Assembly (NCBI RefSeq): GCF_000344685.1
Contig: NW_006920414.1
Coordinates: forward strand, 891,262-955,261
Reading direction: 5' to 3'
From: Gloeophyllum trabeum ATCC 11539
Taxonomy: Eukaryota > Basidiomycota > Agaricomycetes > Gloeophyllales > Gloeophyllaceae
Length of the DNA: 64,000 nt
Under the pieces are notes generated by a model. The model was not told where the DNA came from, made no database searches, and saw nothing but the letters and a program-made list of their open reading frames with translations. Shown one piece after another: positions 34,037 through 51,422 of this stretch. Every line of letters starts with the position of its first letter. The stretch's first letter is position 1. The translations under genes were made by a program, and so were the position numbers.

Positions 34037-36372
34037 ATGTCGGTACAGAGTCAGTAGACCCCTCTTCGCTGTGTGCGACGACGAGGACTGACGGCCGGTC
34101 TAGATAAACACTTCCTGAACACGGCGCCCACCCTTGTCCTGGACTCCCTCGAGGGTCTCGCGAGGCTGAATCCTGCCTTGGCCTTGGATCCTACGGAGAA
34201 AGGTGAGAGGACGATCTCCTTCGTTCGCCTCTCACCGCTAATCCGACTTGCAAGTTGTCTATGTACAGTCTCCGGACCGATCAAAGGTCGCCCTGATCTG
34301 TGGAGGGGGCTCCGGCCACGAGCCCGCCCATGCAGGCTTCGTAGGTACGAGCAAGCCTCACTGATCCTGCGCATAACTCTGACTAGTAGCCCCCAGGTGA
34401 TGGAATACTCACTGGTACTGTCGCTCTTATCATGATCTTATCCGGAGGGCCTTAATTAAATAGCCCCTATTCAGCCGCTGTATGTGGAAGCGTCTTTGCG
34501 TCCCCGAATGCCGTCCAGGTCCGACGTGCCATAGATCTCGTAGACAATGACAAGGGGTATGTAGAGTATCCGCTTGCATCTCACCTTCAAAACTGATTGT
34601 CACCGATCCACCAGGACTCTGATCATCGTAAAGTAAGCAGTATATGTTCCCGAGCGGGATGACCTCGACGTTCATGTGTTTTACAGGAACTACACGGGTG
34701 ACGTATTAAACTTCGGTCTCGCGAAAGAGCAATACGCCGCTCTCCACGCCGACAAGGCCGATAAAGTCAAATTCCTCATCGTCGGCGATGACGTCGCGGT
34801 AGGTAGAAATCAAGGCAAGATTGTGGGTAGAAGGTGAGGACAGCATAAAGGATCAATAATACGGACACTGACGATTGCCTGGCAATAGAGGTCTGGCGGG
34901 TACCGTGCTCGTCTACAAAATCGCGGGCGCCCTGGCGCGTAGGGGATCGGGCCTCGATGAAGTCTACAACATCGCCGAATGGGTGTCCTCCAGAGTGGGC
35001 ACAATCGGCGTTGGCTTAGAGCACACACAGGTACGCAACCCTCTCCCCTCCTTCCGCGCTCGCGCACTCTCACCCTCAGGCGGCATATGAAATGTAGGTC
35101 CCTGGCAACGCACCCGCGAAATCACATCTCGGCGCGGACGAAATCGAGATCGGCATGGGCATTCACAACGAGCCGGGCCACCGCCGCATTTCTCCCGTCC
35201 CGCCACTGAAGGAGCTCATCCCGCAGCTCCTCGAATTCATCACCTCCACGAGCGATCCTGATCGCTCGTTCCTCCCCTTCCGCAACGACGGCTCAGACGA
35301 GGTCGTCCTGATGGTGAACAACCTCGGCGGAGTCAGCGAGCTCGAGCTTGTAGCCGTTGTTGGAGAGGCGGTCAAAGCACTGCAAGGTACCGGCGTCACT
35401 GTCCACCGGGTTCTTTCCGGCAGCTTCATGGTAGGTATCCATAGGCGCCGTATCGATGCGTTGCTGATCCAGCCTTTACAGTCGAGTTTGAATATGCCCG
35501 GTTTCTCGCTCACCTTGCTCCTCCTCCCGCAGAAGGACGAGTCCTCCGCACCTTCAACCTCGCTCATCCTCTCCCTCCTCGACGAGAAAGCCGAGACCCC
35601 AGGCTGGCGCTGGACCTCTGGCTCCGTGCCTCCCTCCAGCATCCCTCAGCCGAGCGGCAGCGGCTCCTCCGCCTCCGTCCTGGGAGCGGGCGCACACAGA
35701 CTCTCCGCGCCCGACCCCGCCGCCTTCGTCGCCGCCGTCGAGCGCGCGTGCAAGCGCGTCATCGAGGAGGAGCCCGAGATCACGCGCATGGACACCATTG
35801 CGGGCGACGGGGACTGCGGGCTCACGCTCAAGGCCGGCGCGGAGGCGGTCCTCCAGCAGATACAGAAGGGCGCGATCAAGGGCGACGACGTGCTCGGCGC
35901 GGTCATCCAGGTCTCCCAGGTGGCCGAGAAGGAGATGGGCGGCACCAGCGGTGCCCTGTATTCGTACGTATGCCGGTGGTTTACACTTTACCATCATTGA
36001 CTTGCTGTATACAGTATCTTCTTCTCTGCCTTGGCGCAGGGTCTCCAGTCATCTGCCGGATCCCAGTCGACAACTTCGGACGACATCTGGAAAGGCGCCA
36101 TCTCGTCCGCCCTGGCCAAGCTGTACACATACACCCGAGCTCGACCTCCATCCCGTACGCTAATCGACCCTCTGGCCGCCTTCGTGCAGAGTTTCCCGAA
36201 CGGCTTCCCTGCAGCCGTGAAAGCCGCTGCAGGCGCTGCCGACGCCACCAAGGACGTTGAGGCCAAGGCCGGGCGAAGTGCCTACGTCGAGGGAGACAGG
36301 CTGAAGAAGGAGAAAGTGCCTGATCCAGGTGCCTGGGGTGTCAAGGCAATCCTGGAGGGTTTGCTTGGGTAA
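34037..36372 (+). CDS. DAK1: Dihydroxyacetone (glycerone) kinase
   Basis: Phosphorylates dihydroxyacetone with ATP in cytosolic glycerol and C1 metabolism. The N-terminal DhaK half contains KHFLNTAPTLVLDSLEG, the substrate-loop block CGGGSGHEPAHAGFVG and LTAAVCGSVFASPN. It continues with IIVKNYTGDVLNFGLA, RRGLAGTVLVYKIAGA and GMGIHNEPGHRR, with the substrate-binding His. After the linker, the DhaL/DAK2 half has MDTIAGDGDCGLTLKAGA (ATP/Mg-binding Asp residues), EMGGTSGALYS and a C-terminal WGVKAILEGLLG. Many introns lie in the first half; one 3' site had to be placed after ATTCAG near 34472 rather than the nearer TAG to keep the conserved LTAAVCG. The start is MSVQN, split after 13 nt. The DhaK-linker-DhaL order is that of single-chain eukaryotic DAKs. 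Confidence 0.93.
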
Positions 36373-36586
36373 ATCTGGGTAACTCTGAATCAGCAGTCCT
36401 CCTGTATGTAGTGTAATACGTTACCCTTGACCAGAAGAACCACGTATGGAAGTCGGAAATGATGTACACCATACATAGCTTATTGATAATTTCTATGCTA
36501 TTGCAGTCGTTACATTTTGTGATGCGAAAAGATCATGAGTGAGAGCAAGAACAAAACTACAGTAGGATGCGAATAGACATGGTATG

Positions 36587-40997
<4,411 letters not shown>

Positions 40998-41170
40998 TTC
41001 ACGAGATAAAAGAAAGAAAAAGAAAGATAAAGGAAAGCAGAAGGGGATGGAAAGGCTCCAGTGCCTGCGCGAACCAAGTCGAACGCGTCGTCACCAAGTC
41101 CGTTCTCCCACGCCACAGCCTTGCTCTCGCCTCTCTCAGCCAAAGCCACAACATGACTTAGACCGAGGAC
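40998..41170. promoter_or_regulatory. Shared divergent promoter region, USP and CCZ1
   Basis: The 173 bases between the two start codons must contain the core promoter of both genes unless a leader intron is missed. It has a purine-rich run (AAAGAAAGAAAAAGAAAGATAAAGGAAAG, abbreviated here by its ends) near 41009-41040, a common fungal promoter or leader feature. No TATA box obvious. Confidence 0.45.
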
Positions 41171-43691
41171 ATGAGCAGAATCCCGCCGGGCTTGCTCTAC
41201 TTGACGATTTACAATCCGACCTTGCGACCGCCGCCGACGCTTGAGCCGCACGATGAGGACGCCCAGGAGCAAGCCCATATCCTCTTCTACACTGCGCGCG
41301 AGCGGGCTGTCTCTCGTGACCGCATCCTCAGGCAGGTCGGACTGGCGAAGGCATTGGTAAACTTTTCAGAGTGAGTGAGAGCCAGGTTGCGAGTGCTTTA
41401 GTGTAACCTTAGGCCAGGATGTTCTCGGAAGGCGTCTGTGATAACGTGCACTCGCAGACGAGACGTATGGTCATGGTCTCTCCGGAGCCCGACTACTGGA
41501 TTCATGCTGTGAGCACATTGCAGCTTAGCTGTCTGTTATTTTAAATAGCACAAGTGCTTTGAAGTTGCCAAGACGCCCAGAGCTCCCAGGCCTCCGTCTA
41601 CCAAGGGGAAAGCCAAAGCCAAAGAGAAGGAACGCAGCCAGGAGCCATCCAAGGGCAAGGGAAAGGAACCCGAGACAGTCTACGACTATCACGATAGCTC
41701 CCTTCATGACCTCGCATTGCGTACACACCTTCTTCGCGGGTACGAGCTCTTCAAGGTATACCTACCATCGTTAACCGGTGCCGAGGGCTCACCTTGTCCT
41801 AGGTGAAGCACGGCTCGTTCACGCACATCATCGATACCCTCGGGCAGCCAGCACTAGAGTCTTACTTAGAGCGCTTCTTCACTGTTTGGGCGTGGAAGTG
41901 GGATATAGAAGATGATTCGGAGTTTGGCGACCATCTTGGTAGGCGCTGTCCCCTGTCACTGCCGTTATGGACGGATCCAACTGAACATATCTAGGTGTTC
42001 CATTGCACCCCTTATTCAAGTCTTTGACGCCCATTCTCGACACGTTCTCCTCTGACATACCCTCATCGGTAGCTGCTCTCCTTCTCGTCCCTCCCCACGT
42101 CGTCCCTTCTACTCGGTTCACATCCTTCGCACTCCCCTCTTCCCTCGCCCGCCACCTCTTGTCGATAGTCTCGCATCCTCACCGCCCACCGACATCCCGG
42201 AAGAGCAGCAAACAAGCGTTACAGGCCCTGAGCACTGTCGCTTCTTCATCTAAACCCTCTCCCGCTCCGCGGTCTACGTTGACACCGCTTCAAGACGATC
42301 CCATTTTAACTAAGAATGGGACGATCAAAGCTAGCGCGGGGCACCAGCGCTCAGGATCCCTGTTCACCATGTCTAACATGAACATGAGCGTGAACATGGA
42401 CCTGAGCAGTATGGATGTGAGGAAGTGGAGTTGGCCTGGGTACTTGTCGTTTGGCAAGGGCTCGGGAAGTAAACCTGTGGCGAATGGGGAGGCTTCTTCC
42501 AAGGTAGGTGATAATGATGTTGCGCAGGAGAAAGTAGATACAGTGGGTAAGACCGAGAGTTCCAAAGGCGAGAACGGTCCTGCAACCGCCAAAGACTCAG
42601 CAGGCGTAGTAGACGGTGCATCGTCGGAGGACTCCCCGCCAGTAGGTAGACCGACGATCGAAGTAACGGAGCCTCAGCCATCGCAAGAGGATCGCCCAAC
42701 GACAGCGCCTGTTACCATGGACTCACCAGTGGGCGACCCTCCATCAGCGCCGCCCATACTTCCAAGCACGGAGGAGACTTCTGCACCGTCAGTTGAGATG
42801 GACCCCACAACAGTTGTCGTACAAAGTCTGGGTCTCGCTCCTAGTATATCTACTTCGACAGCTGCCAGCGAGACGTCTTCCTTAGCACCGTCCACGGTGT
42901 CTGCCATACCTACCCCGGCGTCGTCACAGTTGGACCTATCAGAACCTCCACCCGAGTTCTCTGTGACCACCGTCCATGTTGCGATTGGTGATGACCGGTT
43001 GCAGACGAAGCGCAGGAGGGTGTTATATCTCACCGTCCGTTCATGATCGTGATATGAATGTGGCCCTGGTTGACCTCCCTTTGCATATAGAAGCATCGAC
43101 TTAGCCTGGCGTTGCTTTGCGGTGACGAGCATGACTCAGAGGAGCTCGATCTTCAGTCGCTGGCGGAGAAGTCCGTGGCTGTCCTGCAGGAAATACGACA
43201 AGCCATCAAGGACGATGATGAGGAGAAGCGGTACGTATGTCTTTCTTGACGCATTACCAGCATGCTGAAGAAAGTGATACTCTAGGACCGGGGTAAATGA
43301 TCCGCTGCCGTCGGTAGCAAATATCCTACAACCGAAGAATCGGCATGTCATCTCTACGGGCCCATGGACAGTAGCTAGCGAGGGCTTCAATTCCAAGTCG
43401 GAGCATCTATATAGCGGCCATCAGTTGCTTCAGAGGTACTGGCCTATTTATCGTTATAAAATCAAGCATAACTCATATCTGTGCATGAATAGAGAATCTG
43501 ACGTCCTGGAGATATTCTCCAGAGGCCAGCAACCGCAGCATTGGCATATCTCCAAACGAGGGCTGGGTGCGGACAAGGAAGGCAACCCAGTTGGGGATTC
43601 CGTGTTCATGGAAGTGCTGCGTAAGGAGGATAGTCTAATTGACGTCGATAACGAGCTAGCAGGCGTGGCGAGGCGCTTTACAAGTACTTAG
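41171..43691 (+). CDS. CCZ1: Vacuolar fusion protein CCZ1, Rab7 GEF subunit
   Basis: With MON1 it forms the guanine-nucleotide exchange factor that loads Rab7/Ypt7 on late endosomes and vacuoles. The N-terminal longin domain is clear: GLLYLTIYNPTL, EQAHILFYTARERAVSRDRILRQVGLAKALVNFS, MFSEGVCDNVHSQTRRMVMVSPEPDYWIHA. It then reads YDYHDSSLHDLALRTHLLRGYELFKVKHGSF and LESYLERFFTVWAWKWDIED. A long Ser/Thr/Pro-rich disordered insert follows. The C-terminal region continues through further exons (RLSLALLCGDEHDSEELDLQSL, ILEIFSRGQ-like segments) to ARRFTST. Intron junctions GA|gtgagt..ccag|G and GCT|gtgagc..atag|CAC keep frame. The long insert is typical of basidiomycete versions. Divergent from the USP gene, convergent with the DNA ligase gene. 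Confidence 0.85.
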
Positions 43692-43878
43692 TCGCGCTTT
43701 GTACTGGACTACACTCGTGCAGCCAGACGCGCATAGAGATGTGATTTCCGAGTGAGTCCCTGCGTGACATCAATTACCATGTCCGAAGTGATGAACGATT
43801 GTGATCAGTACAGGTAGTTTTGTACATGTAGAAGGGACAGTGTGATGGAAACATCATGCGCGTAGCATTGGACACATA

Positions 43879-46847
43879 TTATGGCCTCTGGTTCAAGTTC
43901 GTGACGGACGCTAGCGGTTTCAGACCTGGCCTCGAGCGCTTCGTGGACGACACCGTCCAGTCGACTTGACGCAGAGTCTCATCATCCGCGTCAGAGCGTA
44001 GTTTCTTCCTGCTTCTAGTCCTCTGGTCCGACGCAGCTAACTTCGCCTTCCATATCTCCTCCGTACGCTTCCTCTTCAGCGGGCACGAAGCGGCAGGCGA
44101 CACTGGCTGCCCCCACAGACTCTTGCACCAATCATCCACGTCTTTATTCGGTCTGTCTTTGCCGACAGCCTCGAATGCGATCTTTTGGTAGGAATGCAGG
44201 TCGGTCGCGTCTTCCCAACTCCTTTCCTGACGTCGGTATACTTTGGTCATCCGGGGAAATCGGAGTTCATAATACTGATTCTGTGTTAGCTTGTCTTCGA
44301 TACATGTCCAGCCCAACCATACTAACCTTGTTCGAGTGCTCCTTGGTGAAGCCGGCCCCGAAGACCTCGGCCACCAATGGCTCTTCGAGGATAACCTCTG
44401 GTGCAGGGATGCCTTTGGGCATCACGAAGGTGTATGAAAGTTGATCTGCAGTCTGACAGGGCGAGGTTAGACCGATTGATTTTTCAGCCACAATTTGGGG
44501 CTTACATGCTCTCGGTATTCGACTGACACCGCGCTCCGTATCCTGAAGTTGAGGTGTTCCAGTTGTTCGCGTGTCAAACCGTACGACACTGTGAATAGCA
44601 CCCGGAAGTCAGGTTTTGTGGAGGCCTATGGATCGTCAGTACGAGATAGTCATGGCTGCAGTGAGACTGATTGACCTACTTTAGATTGACACGCAGCGGC
44701 GTTGGTGAGCGCGCCCAAGTAAAACGTCGTATAGGTTCCAGGAGACACTGCATAATCGATTGGGCTCATATTCTTCACAGGAAAACAACATTACCCACCT
44801 CGGAGCTCCCGGCCTCGATCCTTGTCCCACCGAGCGGCTAACAGCACGAGGTCAACAGCGTCGCCGTACCCAGGAATGTAGTCCTTCTTGAGCTATATCG
44901 GTCTTTATTCAAGGTTTGAACACAACGGTTAGATTCGCAGAAGGAATACCTTAACCCACGGGGAGCGATACTCGTTGTAGAGTCCCCTCTCCGCTTTGAG
45001 GACGATTCCTTCCTCACGTTCGGATAGTAGTCGTGCAAATGTGCTCCTGAGCCTCTCCTCCGCATCCCCACCCTCCGCGATCCCGTCCGGTGAGACCAGC
45101 GTCCGCTCAGCAAGCATCGCATAACCGGGAATGGGAGTGATCAGAGATTCCAGAATGTCCCGCCGAGTAGCATAGGGCGCGGAGAGGAGAGACACGGATT
45201 CCAGGATGAGAACGTCGAAGAATATCAGAGCTAAGTGACGCGTTGAATTATCTGAAGTGGAGGAAGTTTGCGAGTCACTGAGCGGCGCATCAGTGCGTGC
45301 TTATGATTCATTTTTCATAGGCCACCTACTTTCGGGCGGCTTTGTGGCAACGCCGACCGCGGACACCCACAGCCGTACTCTCAATCAAGTCGCGAATTCT
45401 CCAGAATTCTGGCGGGAAGACTGGTGAGCTAAGCTGCGAGGGTAAGGGATCAGGAACGGACGAACCGTCGATCTTGTCCATTTCTTCCGAATACGCAACC
45501 ATCTCTGCTTCGAGGACGATGTTCCTCCGGATCTTGGGCGACGACAGCCTCACATTTCCCGCCTCTTCGATACCAAGGACGCGGTGGATGATGCTACAAA
45601 CAAAGTACAGGAGTATGTGAGTGCCGCTTTCTTCGATGACTAGGCAGGGTAACGTACGGGTGGATGGCTGCACGGTCCAACGTAGAATCCCGCTTGCTCT
45701 TGCTGAAAATCGATATCCAGGGTTTTCCATCGCGGATTTGGACGTGGATCTGAGCGCGCTCGCCGTCGTACTTCGTCTCAGCCCATACACGGTCGGACGG
45801 CTGGAAAACCTGCAGAGCGTGAGCACAGCCCTGTCCTTTACGGCATTTCGGGATCTTCATAGAGTCATTCGCGTTAACAATGACAAGATGCGACATGCAT
45901 GTAAATACCTGGATCGGCGTGCCAATTTGTGGCGTGCCCGTCGTATATGGGGTGCAAGAATGAAAGGCTCTACTGGCGTCTTCGAAGGAGTTGGTACATC
46001 GATATGCTCTCAACATGGCGCCGGTAGGATCCCAGATCCTCATTGCGTCTTCCTTGGAGAGGGGCGTTATAGCGTTGCTGTTGTACTCCGTCAATGCGGC
46101 GGTATAGTGCGTTGCTTGAAGGGGGTATAAGAGTGGGCGGAGATCCTTCAAGATAATTTGTGTTACAAATGCCGCGGCTGTGGGGTCGAGACGTCGATAT
46201 ATGGAAGATAATATTTCCAGCCTTGTACCGCGGTGCTTGCGATCATGTTTGCTTCGGATTGAACGGTCGGAGAAGGCGGATGTGGCAGCTAGTTTGTCAA
46301 GCAGGGTGGCAAATTCAAGCACACTGAGAGGCTGCGCGATATCCTCCGTCTAGCGGACCATATAAATTAGTTTGAGGAGGTATCAACAGGAAGTCCAAGG
46401 TGGATACTAGCGTATGAAATAGACTCTAGGACATCTTTCACGACATTACCTAGACACCCATTACTAGACTGCACATTCCAATTGGTCAGACGTCGTTTGA
46501 TGTCGGTGGATGTTGATGGGAATATCTTGAGGAGGTACTGCGCGAGCTTGGTCTCTTGCAGATCATACTTCCTGCACACGTCCTCCTCTGGGAAGAGAAG
46601 CAGGAAAATCACGCTCGTCGTTTCAGCCGGTAGCGACCGAGGATCGTTCGTCAATTGGGCGGCCCATCGACGAAAGATGTCTGAAACGGGATGAGGACGC
46701 GCCCCCCTCTTGGCTGAGGTCGCCTTTCGAGGCGCCACATGCGATATATCCTCGAGCAAAGAGATGAATCTTGTCCGGTCAGCGCAACACGTAAGAAGAC
46801 AGGGGAAATACTCACGAGCTTAGGGATAGCGCAGACGAAGCATCCAT
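43879..46847 (-). CDS. ATP-dependent DNA ligase, LIG4-like, apparently without BRCT domains
   Basis: Seals nicks in duplex DNA through an enzyme-AMP intermediate. The first exon encodes MDASSALSLSS, joined to FISLLEDISHVAP. The N-terminal DNA-binding region includes KYDLQETKLAQYLLKIFP. The adenylation domain has motif I ETKYDGERAQIHV (active Lys), motif Ia-like IFSKSKRDSTLDR, motif III ALIFFDVLILE, motif IV REEGIVLKAERG and motif V SPWVKLKKDYI. These are followed by the OB-fold part DAVDLVLLAARWDKDRG and FGAGFTKEHSNKYYELRFPRM. The protein ends soon after in a Lys/Arg-rich tail (KRKRTEE, TRSRKKLR), a likely nuclear signal. Canonical LIG4 has two C-terminal BRCT domains; none is visible here, so this may be a fungal-specific ligase paralogue rather than the end-joining ligase itself. 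Confidence 0.85.
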
Positions 46848-47134
46848 CGGTTGAAGCGCGTCGCGTGGATGTTAGATGATAGTACAGAGTAAAGAACAAT
46901 ATGTACATTCGCCACAGCGTATCCACGCATGTGGGTGGGGGGCGTGGACGCGACCTGTCAGTCTCACCCGCCGAGGTGTTTTGCCGCGTTGGTCCTTGTT
47001 GGTCCCTCCCGCCAACTACGACGCCTTCCTTATCCGGATACGACACGTGGTTGCTTAGTCATTGTATCAGCGATCCAATCTGTGGACGCTCGGCGCTTGT
47101 GCTGCAGAGTGCTCGTCGCTGTCCGTAACGCGTA
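46848..47134. promoter_or_regulatory. Shared divergent promoter region, DNA ligase and RCD1
   Basis: 287 bases separate the two start codons, so both promoters should lie here. No distinct element recognised beyond the arrangement. Confidence 0.4.
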
Positions 47135-48409
47135 ATGGCTGGCCTCATCTCCCCGAAGCCAGTCTCGTACATGCAAAACACGCCGCCCTACAACTTTTAC
47201 CAGCGCGGGCCCTCCGCCTATCCCGAGGCGTCCAACATACCGCCGACGCCCTTGACGCAGCCAACGCCGCATCAGTCAATGAACCATTTCACAGGCAACT
47301 CCATGGGCGCCGGCCTCAGCGCCCACGACGACAAGGTTTATGCTCTGGTGATAGAGCTCATGGATCCAGCCACTCGGGAGAGTGCGCTGTTGGAGCTGAG
47401 CAAGAAGAGAGAGCAGTACGACGACCTCGCGCTGATCCTTTGGCATTCCTTTGGTATGTCTATGTATCTTCTGGGCTCGGGCGGAACATCGACTCATTGG
47501 TGTATAGGGATTATGCCTGCGCTATTGCAGGAGATTGTCTCTGTATACCCGCTGCTCTCACCTCCCAACCTCACCGCCCATGTTTCGAATCGTGTTTGCA
47601 ATGCTCTGGCTCTCCTACAGTGTGTGGCTTCTCACTCGGAGACAAGGCAATTGTTCCTTAATGGTGTGTCCATTGTTGTTATACCGGTTGCGTCATGCTC
47701 ATGTCCTCTAGCCCATATACCGTTATTCTTATACCCCTTCCTGAACACTACATCCAAAACCCGACCGTTCGAGTATCTTCGGCTGACGTCGCTTGGCGTC
47801 ATTGGCGCTCTCGTTAAAGTAAGCGCCCATCATTGATAGTCTCCTACCTCTGTTCTGACGTTGGCGTCCCATATTGCAGCAAAATGACAATACCTCCGTC
47901 ATCCACTTCCTCCTCTCCACCGAGATCATTCCCCTCTGCCTGCGCATCATGGAGACAGGCTCGGAACTCTCCAAGACCGTTGCCATCTTCATCGTCCAGA
48001 AGATCCTCCTTGACGAGACGGGTCTCACGTACATCTGTCACACGTACGAGCGGTTTTACGCGGTGGGGACCGTCCTCAGCAATATGGTCAACCAGCTGGT
48101 GGAGACGCAGGCTGTGCGGCTGCTCAAGCATGTGGTCCGCTGTTACCTGCGGTTGAGCGATAACTTGAGGTAGGTTATTTGGACTATGGTGGTTGTGCAC
48201 ATCACCTGACCTACCGACTGAAGGGCGAGAGAAGCTTTGCGCGCGTGCTTACCTGAGCCGCTCCGCGACAATACCTTTGCGGCTCTTCTAAAGGTACGCG
48301 ATAGTGCTCATGTCTAGAACTTTTGTCTGATTTAATGTATAATATGTAGGGTGACATGGTGACCAAGAGATGTCTCACAACCCTACTCAACAATCTCAAC
48401 GAGCAGTAA
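47135..48409 (+). CDS. RCD1: CCR4-NOT complex subunit RCD1/CNOT9 (Caf40)
   Basis: A conserved armadillo-type subunit of the CCR4-NOT mRNA deadenylation complex. After a Pro-rich N-terminus ([21 protein letters not shown]) the exons give [34 protein letters not shown] and [23 protein letters not shown]. The next are [57 protein letters not shown] and [25 protein letters not shown]. The end reads [41 protein letters not shown] and LLNNLNEQ. This is the near-invariant core of the family, so identity is secure. Six or seven exons with introns of about 50-70 nt. Acts in cytoplasm and nucleus. Confidence 0.96.
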
Positions 48410-49742
48410 CCTCCTAGTTCATTCAAGATTGTTGATATATTCCTTCCTTGTAGACTAATGGGGTCTTCCATGGACTTTGCTTGTATCATCAGCATGAATC
48501 CAAACCATAGGAGCTGTATAAGTACTTTAGTAGCTATGTAGAACAGAGTGCCTGTACAAAGTTAATCTTTTGCAGTAATCTACAGTGATGATTCTGAGTC
48601 CTGAGGTATAAAGGACAAGTTCTTACACAACAGGGTTCCGAAATTTCAGGGTGGCTCAGAATGTGAACGCACAATAACCATACACAGCAGGAGTTACACT
48701 ATTTTTGCAGCGAGAAGATATAATTATATTGTATTTACTCACTTAGAATAGCCATTTCCTGGTTTTCTGATTGAATGTGGTAACCTTCTGATGAACATGT
48801 CTGCATGGTGTAAATGGTGCAACTCCCACGGTGATATATATTTCAGGCTAGAAAATTCATTTTATGGAGACATCACTGTATTGCAGAATAGATATTGAAT
48901 CCAAGAATTCCTCTATGGGCCCTCAAACATATCTGAAGATCCTAACATTTGAGTGCCCTATATTGAAACCAAAATTCAAAAACTCATATTATATTTGGTG
49001 GCCAACCGGCATTCAACATCCAAATTGTATTGTAGACATAAATTGCGGTCAGATGAGCAAATGTATTGCTCAATGTGCCATTGTATTTTTATATCACTGG
49101 TACTTTGGAATGCTGAATCGAATAATATATGACAGGAGCCAAATCTAATCAGGCGACCGGTGGGGCACTCACAGCTAAATCACAAGATGAGCTAGCCACC
49201 AGTGTGCCACTCACGAAGTTAGGGCGGCTAAGCCACTGTCAACACCACTTAGAAATATAGACAGCAGCTAACCCGGTAGATATGAAGCTGATCTGATGCT
49301 GGGGAGGCGCAATCCTCAGGTGTGAGTTGTGATGCTGACTAAGTGATCAGGCCCATATTGTGGCACAGAAAGTGTCAGGAGGACAGTTGAACACATAGTG
49401 GGTTCATTTATGTGTCTATGCCCTGGTAGACTTGCATATGGCTAATAGATAAGGTAATAGTGTTTATGCCTCTTCAAAATAATTTTTACCTCACTGCCAT
49501 GGCTGGCAGGCAGCAAATACTGAAACATTAGAGGCAGAGTGACACATTAGTCATGGCTGTCACTGAGTCGCTTGTAGGGCACTTCTGTCACACATCAGCC
49601 ATGCCTGCCAACTAACTAGTCTGCAGAAACACCAGATAATGTATGGGTGCAATAACAAAAGTTGTTCAGATATCTAATATCTTTTATATGGCCACACAGA
49701 ATTTCGATTATTGATGAACCCATGGAGATATGCTGTTGAAAG
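48410..49742. other. AT-rich intergenic boundary of the repeat region
   Basis: Base composition shifts to AT-rich after RCD1. Short open frames (for example 48864-49148 plus) have no resemblance to known families. It looks like old, eroded non-coding or transposon DNA, but nothing in it can be identified. Confidence 0.4.
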
Positions 49743-49939
49743 TGTTAGGTTTTGGTTGTATTGGATGCAGAGCCACTGGGACAAATAGGTACAAACAGCT
49801 TGACTATGTACTGAGCCACTGTATTTCCTTTGTTCCTTAGTCCGTGCAATTGACCTTGCCTTCGGTTTGTGTATGTGTCTGGGCCTGGTGTGCTTATGGC
49901 CACCCATCTTATGCTTCCCTGTTCTGCCTGCTGCTAACA
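49743..49939 (+). mobile_element. Solo LTR, short family (197 bp), copy 1
   Basis: Begins TGTTAGGTTTTGG and ends GCTGCTAACA, giving the TG..CA ends and short inverted termini of an LTR. It is flanked by a perfect 5-bp target duplication GAAAG at 49738-49742 and 49940-49944. Related copies lie at 58710-58907 (opposite strand) and 59518-59723. With no internal retrotransposon sequence attached it is a solo LTR left by recombination. Confidence 0.9.
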
Positions 49940-49944
49940 GAAAG

Positions 49945-50293
49945 TACATGTGTAAGTGGTCTGATGTTGCATATCTCAGCAACTAGGTCGAATGCAGAAA
50001 ATCTGTGAGTCCTAAATGTTCTAATCCACATTTAAAAGCACCTAAAGGTTTTACAATGACTACATGGTGTATTCTATGCATCTAGTTAGCCAACCTTCAG
50101 GTCACCCACTTCTTCAGCCACTGCCAGTCAAAGCAAACATGCACAAGCACCCTAATGCATCTGCAGGGATTGCACCTCCCCACTGATACTGATACAAATA
50201 CCCAAGAAGGATAGACTATATATCATATGGACATTGAGAGCTCTGTTACATTATGGAAGGAGACTGTGACTGCATTATTACAAATGATAGCGG
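49945..50293. other. Repeat-region spacer, nothing recognised
   Basis: About 350 bases between the short solo LTR and the gypsy LTR. No gene or repeat identified. Confidence 0.5.
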
Positions 50294-51422
50294 TGATATG
50301 CACTGACACACAACAACCACCAAAGACCAAGGGAAAATAACCTAACACACCCAGCGGTATGGGTGAGGTGGTCTGAGATGACTGAGGGGTATAAAGTAGT
50401 TCGAGGGGGAAAGGAGGAGTAAGACCACATAGGGTAGTCCATAGGAAGACCTAGGAAAATAAAACAAAGCCTTGACGCCTGAAACAAACACAAATCAAAG
50501 CTCCGGAGTATTTATCTCTGAAGAATCAAAAATAAACAAAGGTCACAAGCACTGACACCTAGCATAGGATTGTGCTTGCGGGGATAGAAATTACAAGAGA
50601 GACTTGGTTAATTTTATTTAGCTATGTAATACTCACGAGAGCTGATATTGTGATGGCGGAGATAAATCAACTGATGAGTCAGGCCTATTGGCAAAGCTAG
50701 GATTGATTGTAAATTGCTAAGTTTGACACTTTCAAACTTCGAGGGTTGCTGAGACGGTAACTCTGATACACTGAGATGGTGAAGATCAAACTTGTTTTTA
50801 CTTTACTTTACATCATACATTTTATACTACAGGAATGACTTTGCGACCATCCGGAGATAAATAACAAATACCTACCGCTACCAACACAATTGCTCAGCAC
50901 TCACCCACCGCTATACCATGTACCATATGACTCCCTTGTTCCTCCTTATGCTTGTCCTAGCCCCTAGAGGTTGTCCTGATACATTGATACCTGTCCTGAG
51001 CCTTCCCATCATGCTGCGCGACATGCCAGTCATGTGCAAATTAACTCTGGCTGCTTGCTGACTGATGCTGGCCTCATGGTCGCAGATTTACGCCCGCAAG
51101 CTCGGTAACTTGACAGAGATGAAGGGGAGGAAGTACTGGAAGCTGGGCATGAGGACGACTCACAATTAGACAGGTGTCCGCAACTGCCGGAGGTAATTCG
51201 TGCCGAAGTTACTTCTTGAGCCACTCCAGAGCGCCTGACCTCGGAGCTAAATCCTCGTAGGAATTTGCACTTGCCTCGAAGGCCCGGATTTAAATCGAGC
51301 TATTGTAGTAAGCCAGTTGCATCCTAGCAGCATGTGAGAGACATGTCCAATAGGCTCTGTAGGGTGTGGAGGAAGCATCAATTCTGCAATTTCTGAGGTC
51401 AGACGATTGTGGAGGCTTATCA
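50294..51422 (-). mobile_element. Ty3/gypsy 3' LTR (minus orientation)
   Basis: Read on minus it starts TGATAAGCCTCC at 51422 and ends GCATATCA at 50294 (1129 bp). It is homologous along its length to the plus-strand copy at 59131-60475: shared ends, the GACTACCCTA..TCTTACTCCTCC block, CCCCCTCGAACTA and the terminal TGTGTCAGTGCATATCA. Its 5' end is directly preceded (minus sense) by a polypurine tract, so it is the 3' LTR of an element that extends rightward in window coordinates. It lacks the short solo LTR found inside the other copy and so preserves the uninterrupted site. Confidence 0.85.

Noticed and set aside
49743..49939. Minus open frame of Lys/Arg/His-rich residues as a small gene, with a near-copy at 58710-58907
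   Set aside because: The shared protein-like text is the short LTR read through; target duplications show these are transposon termini.
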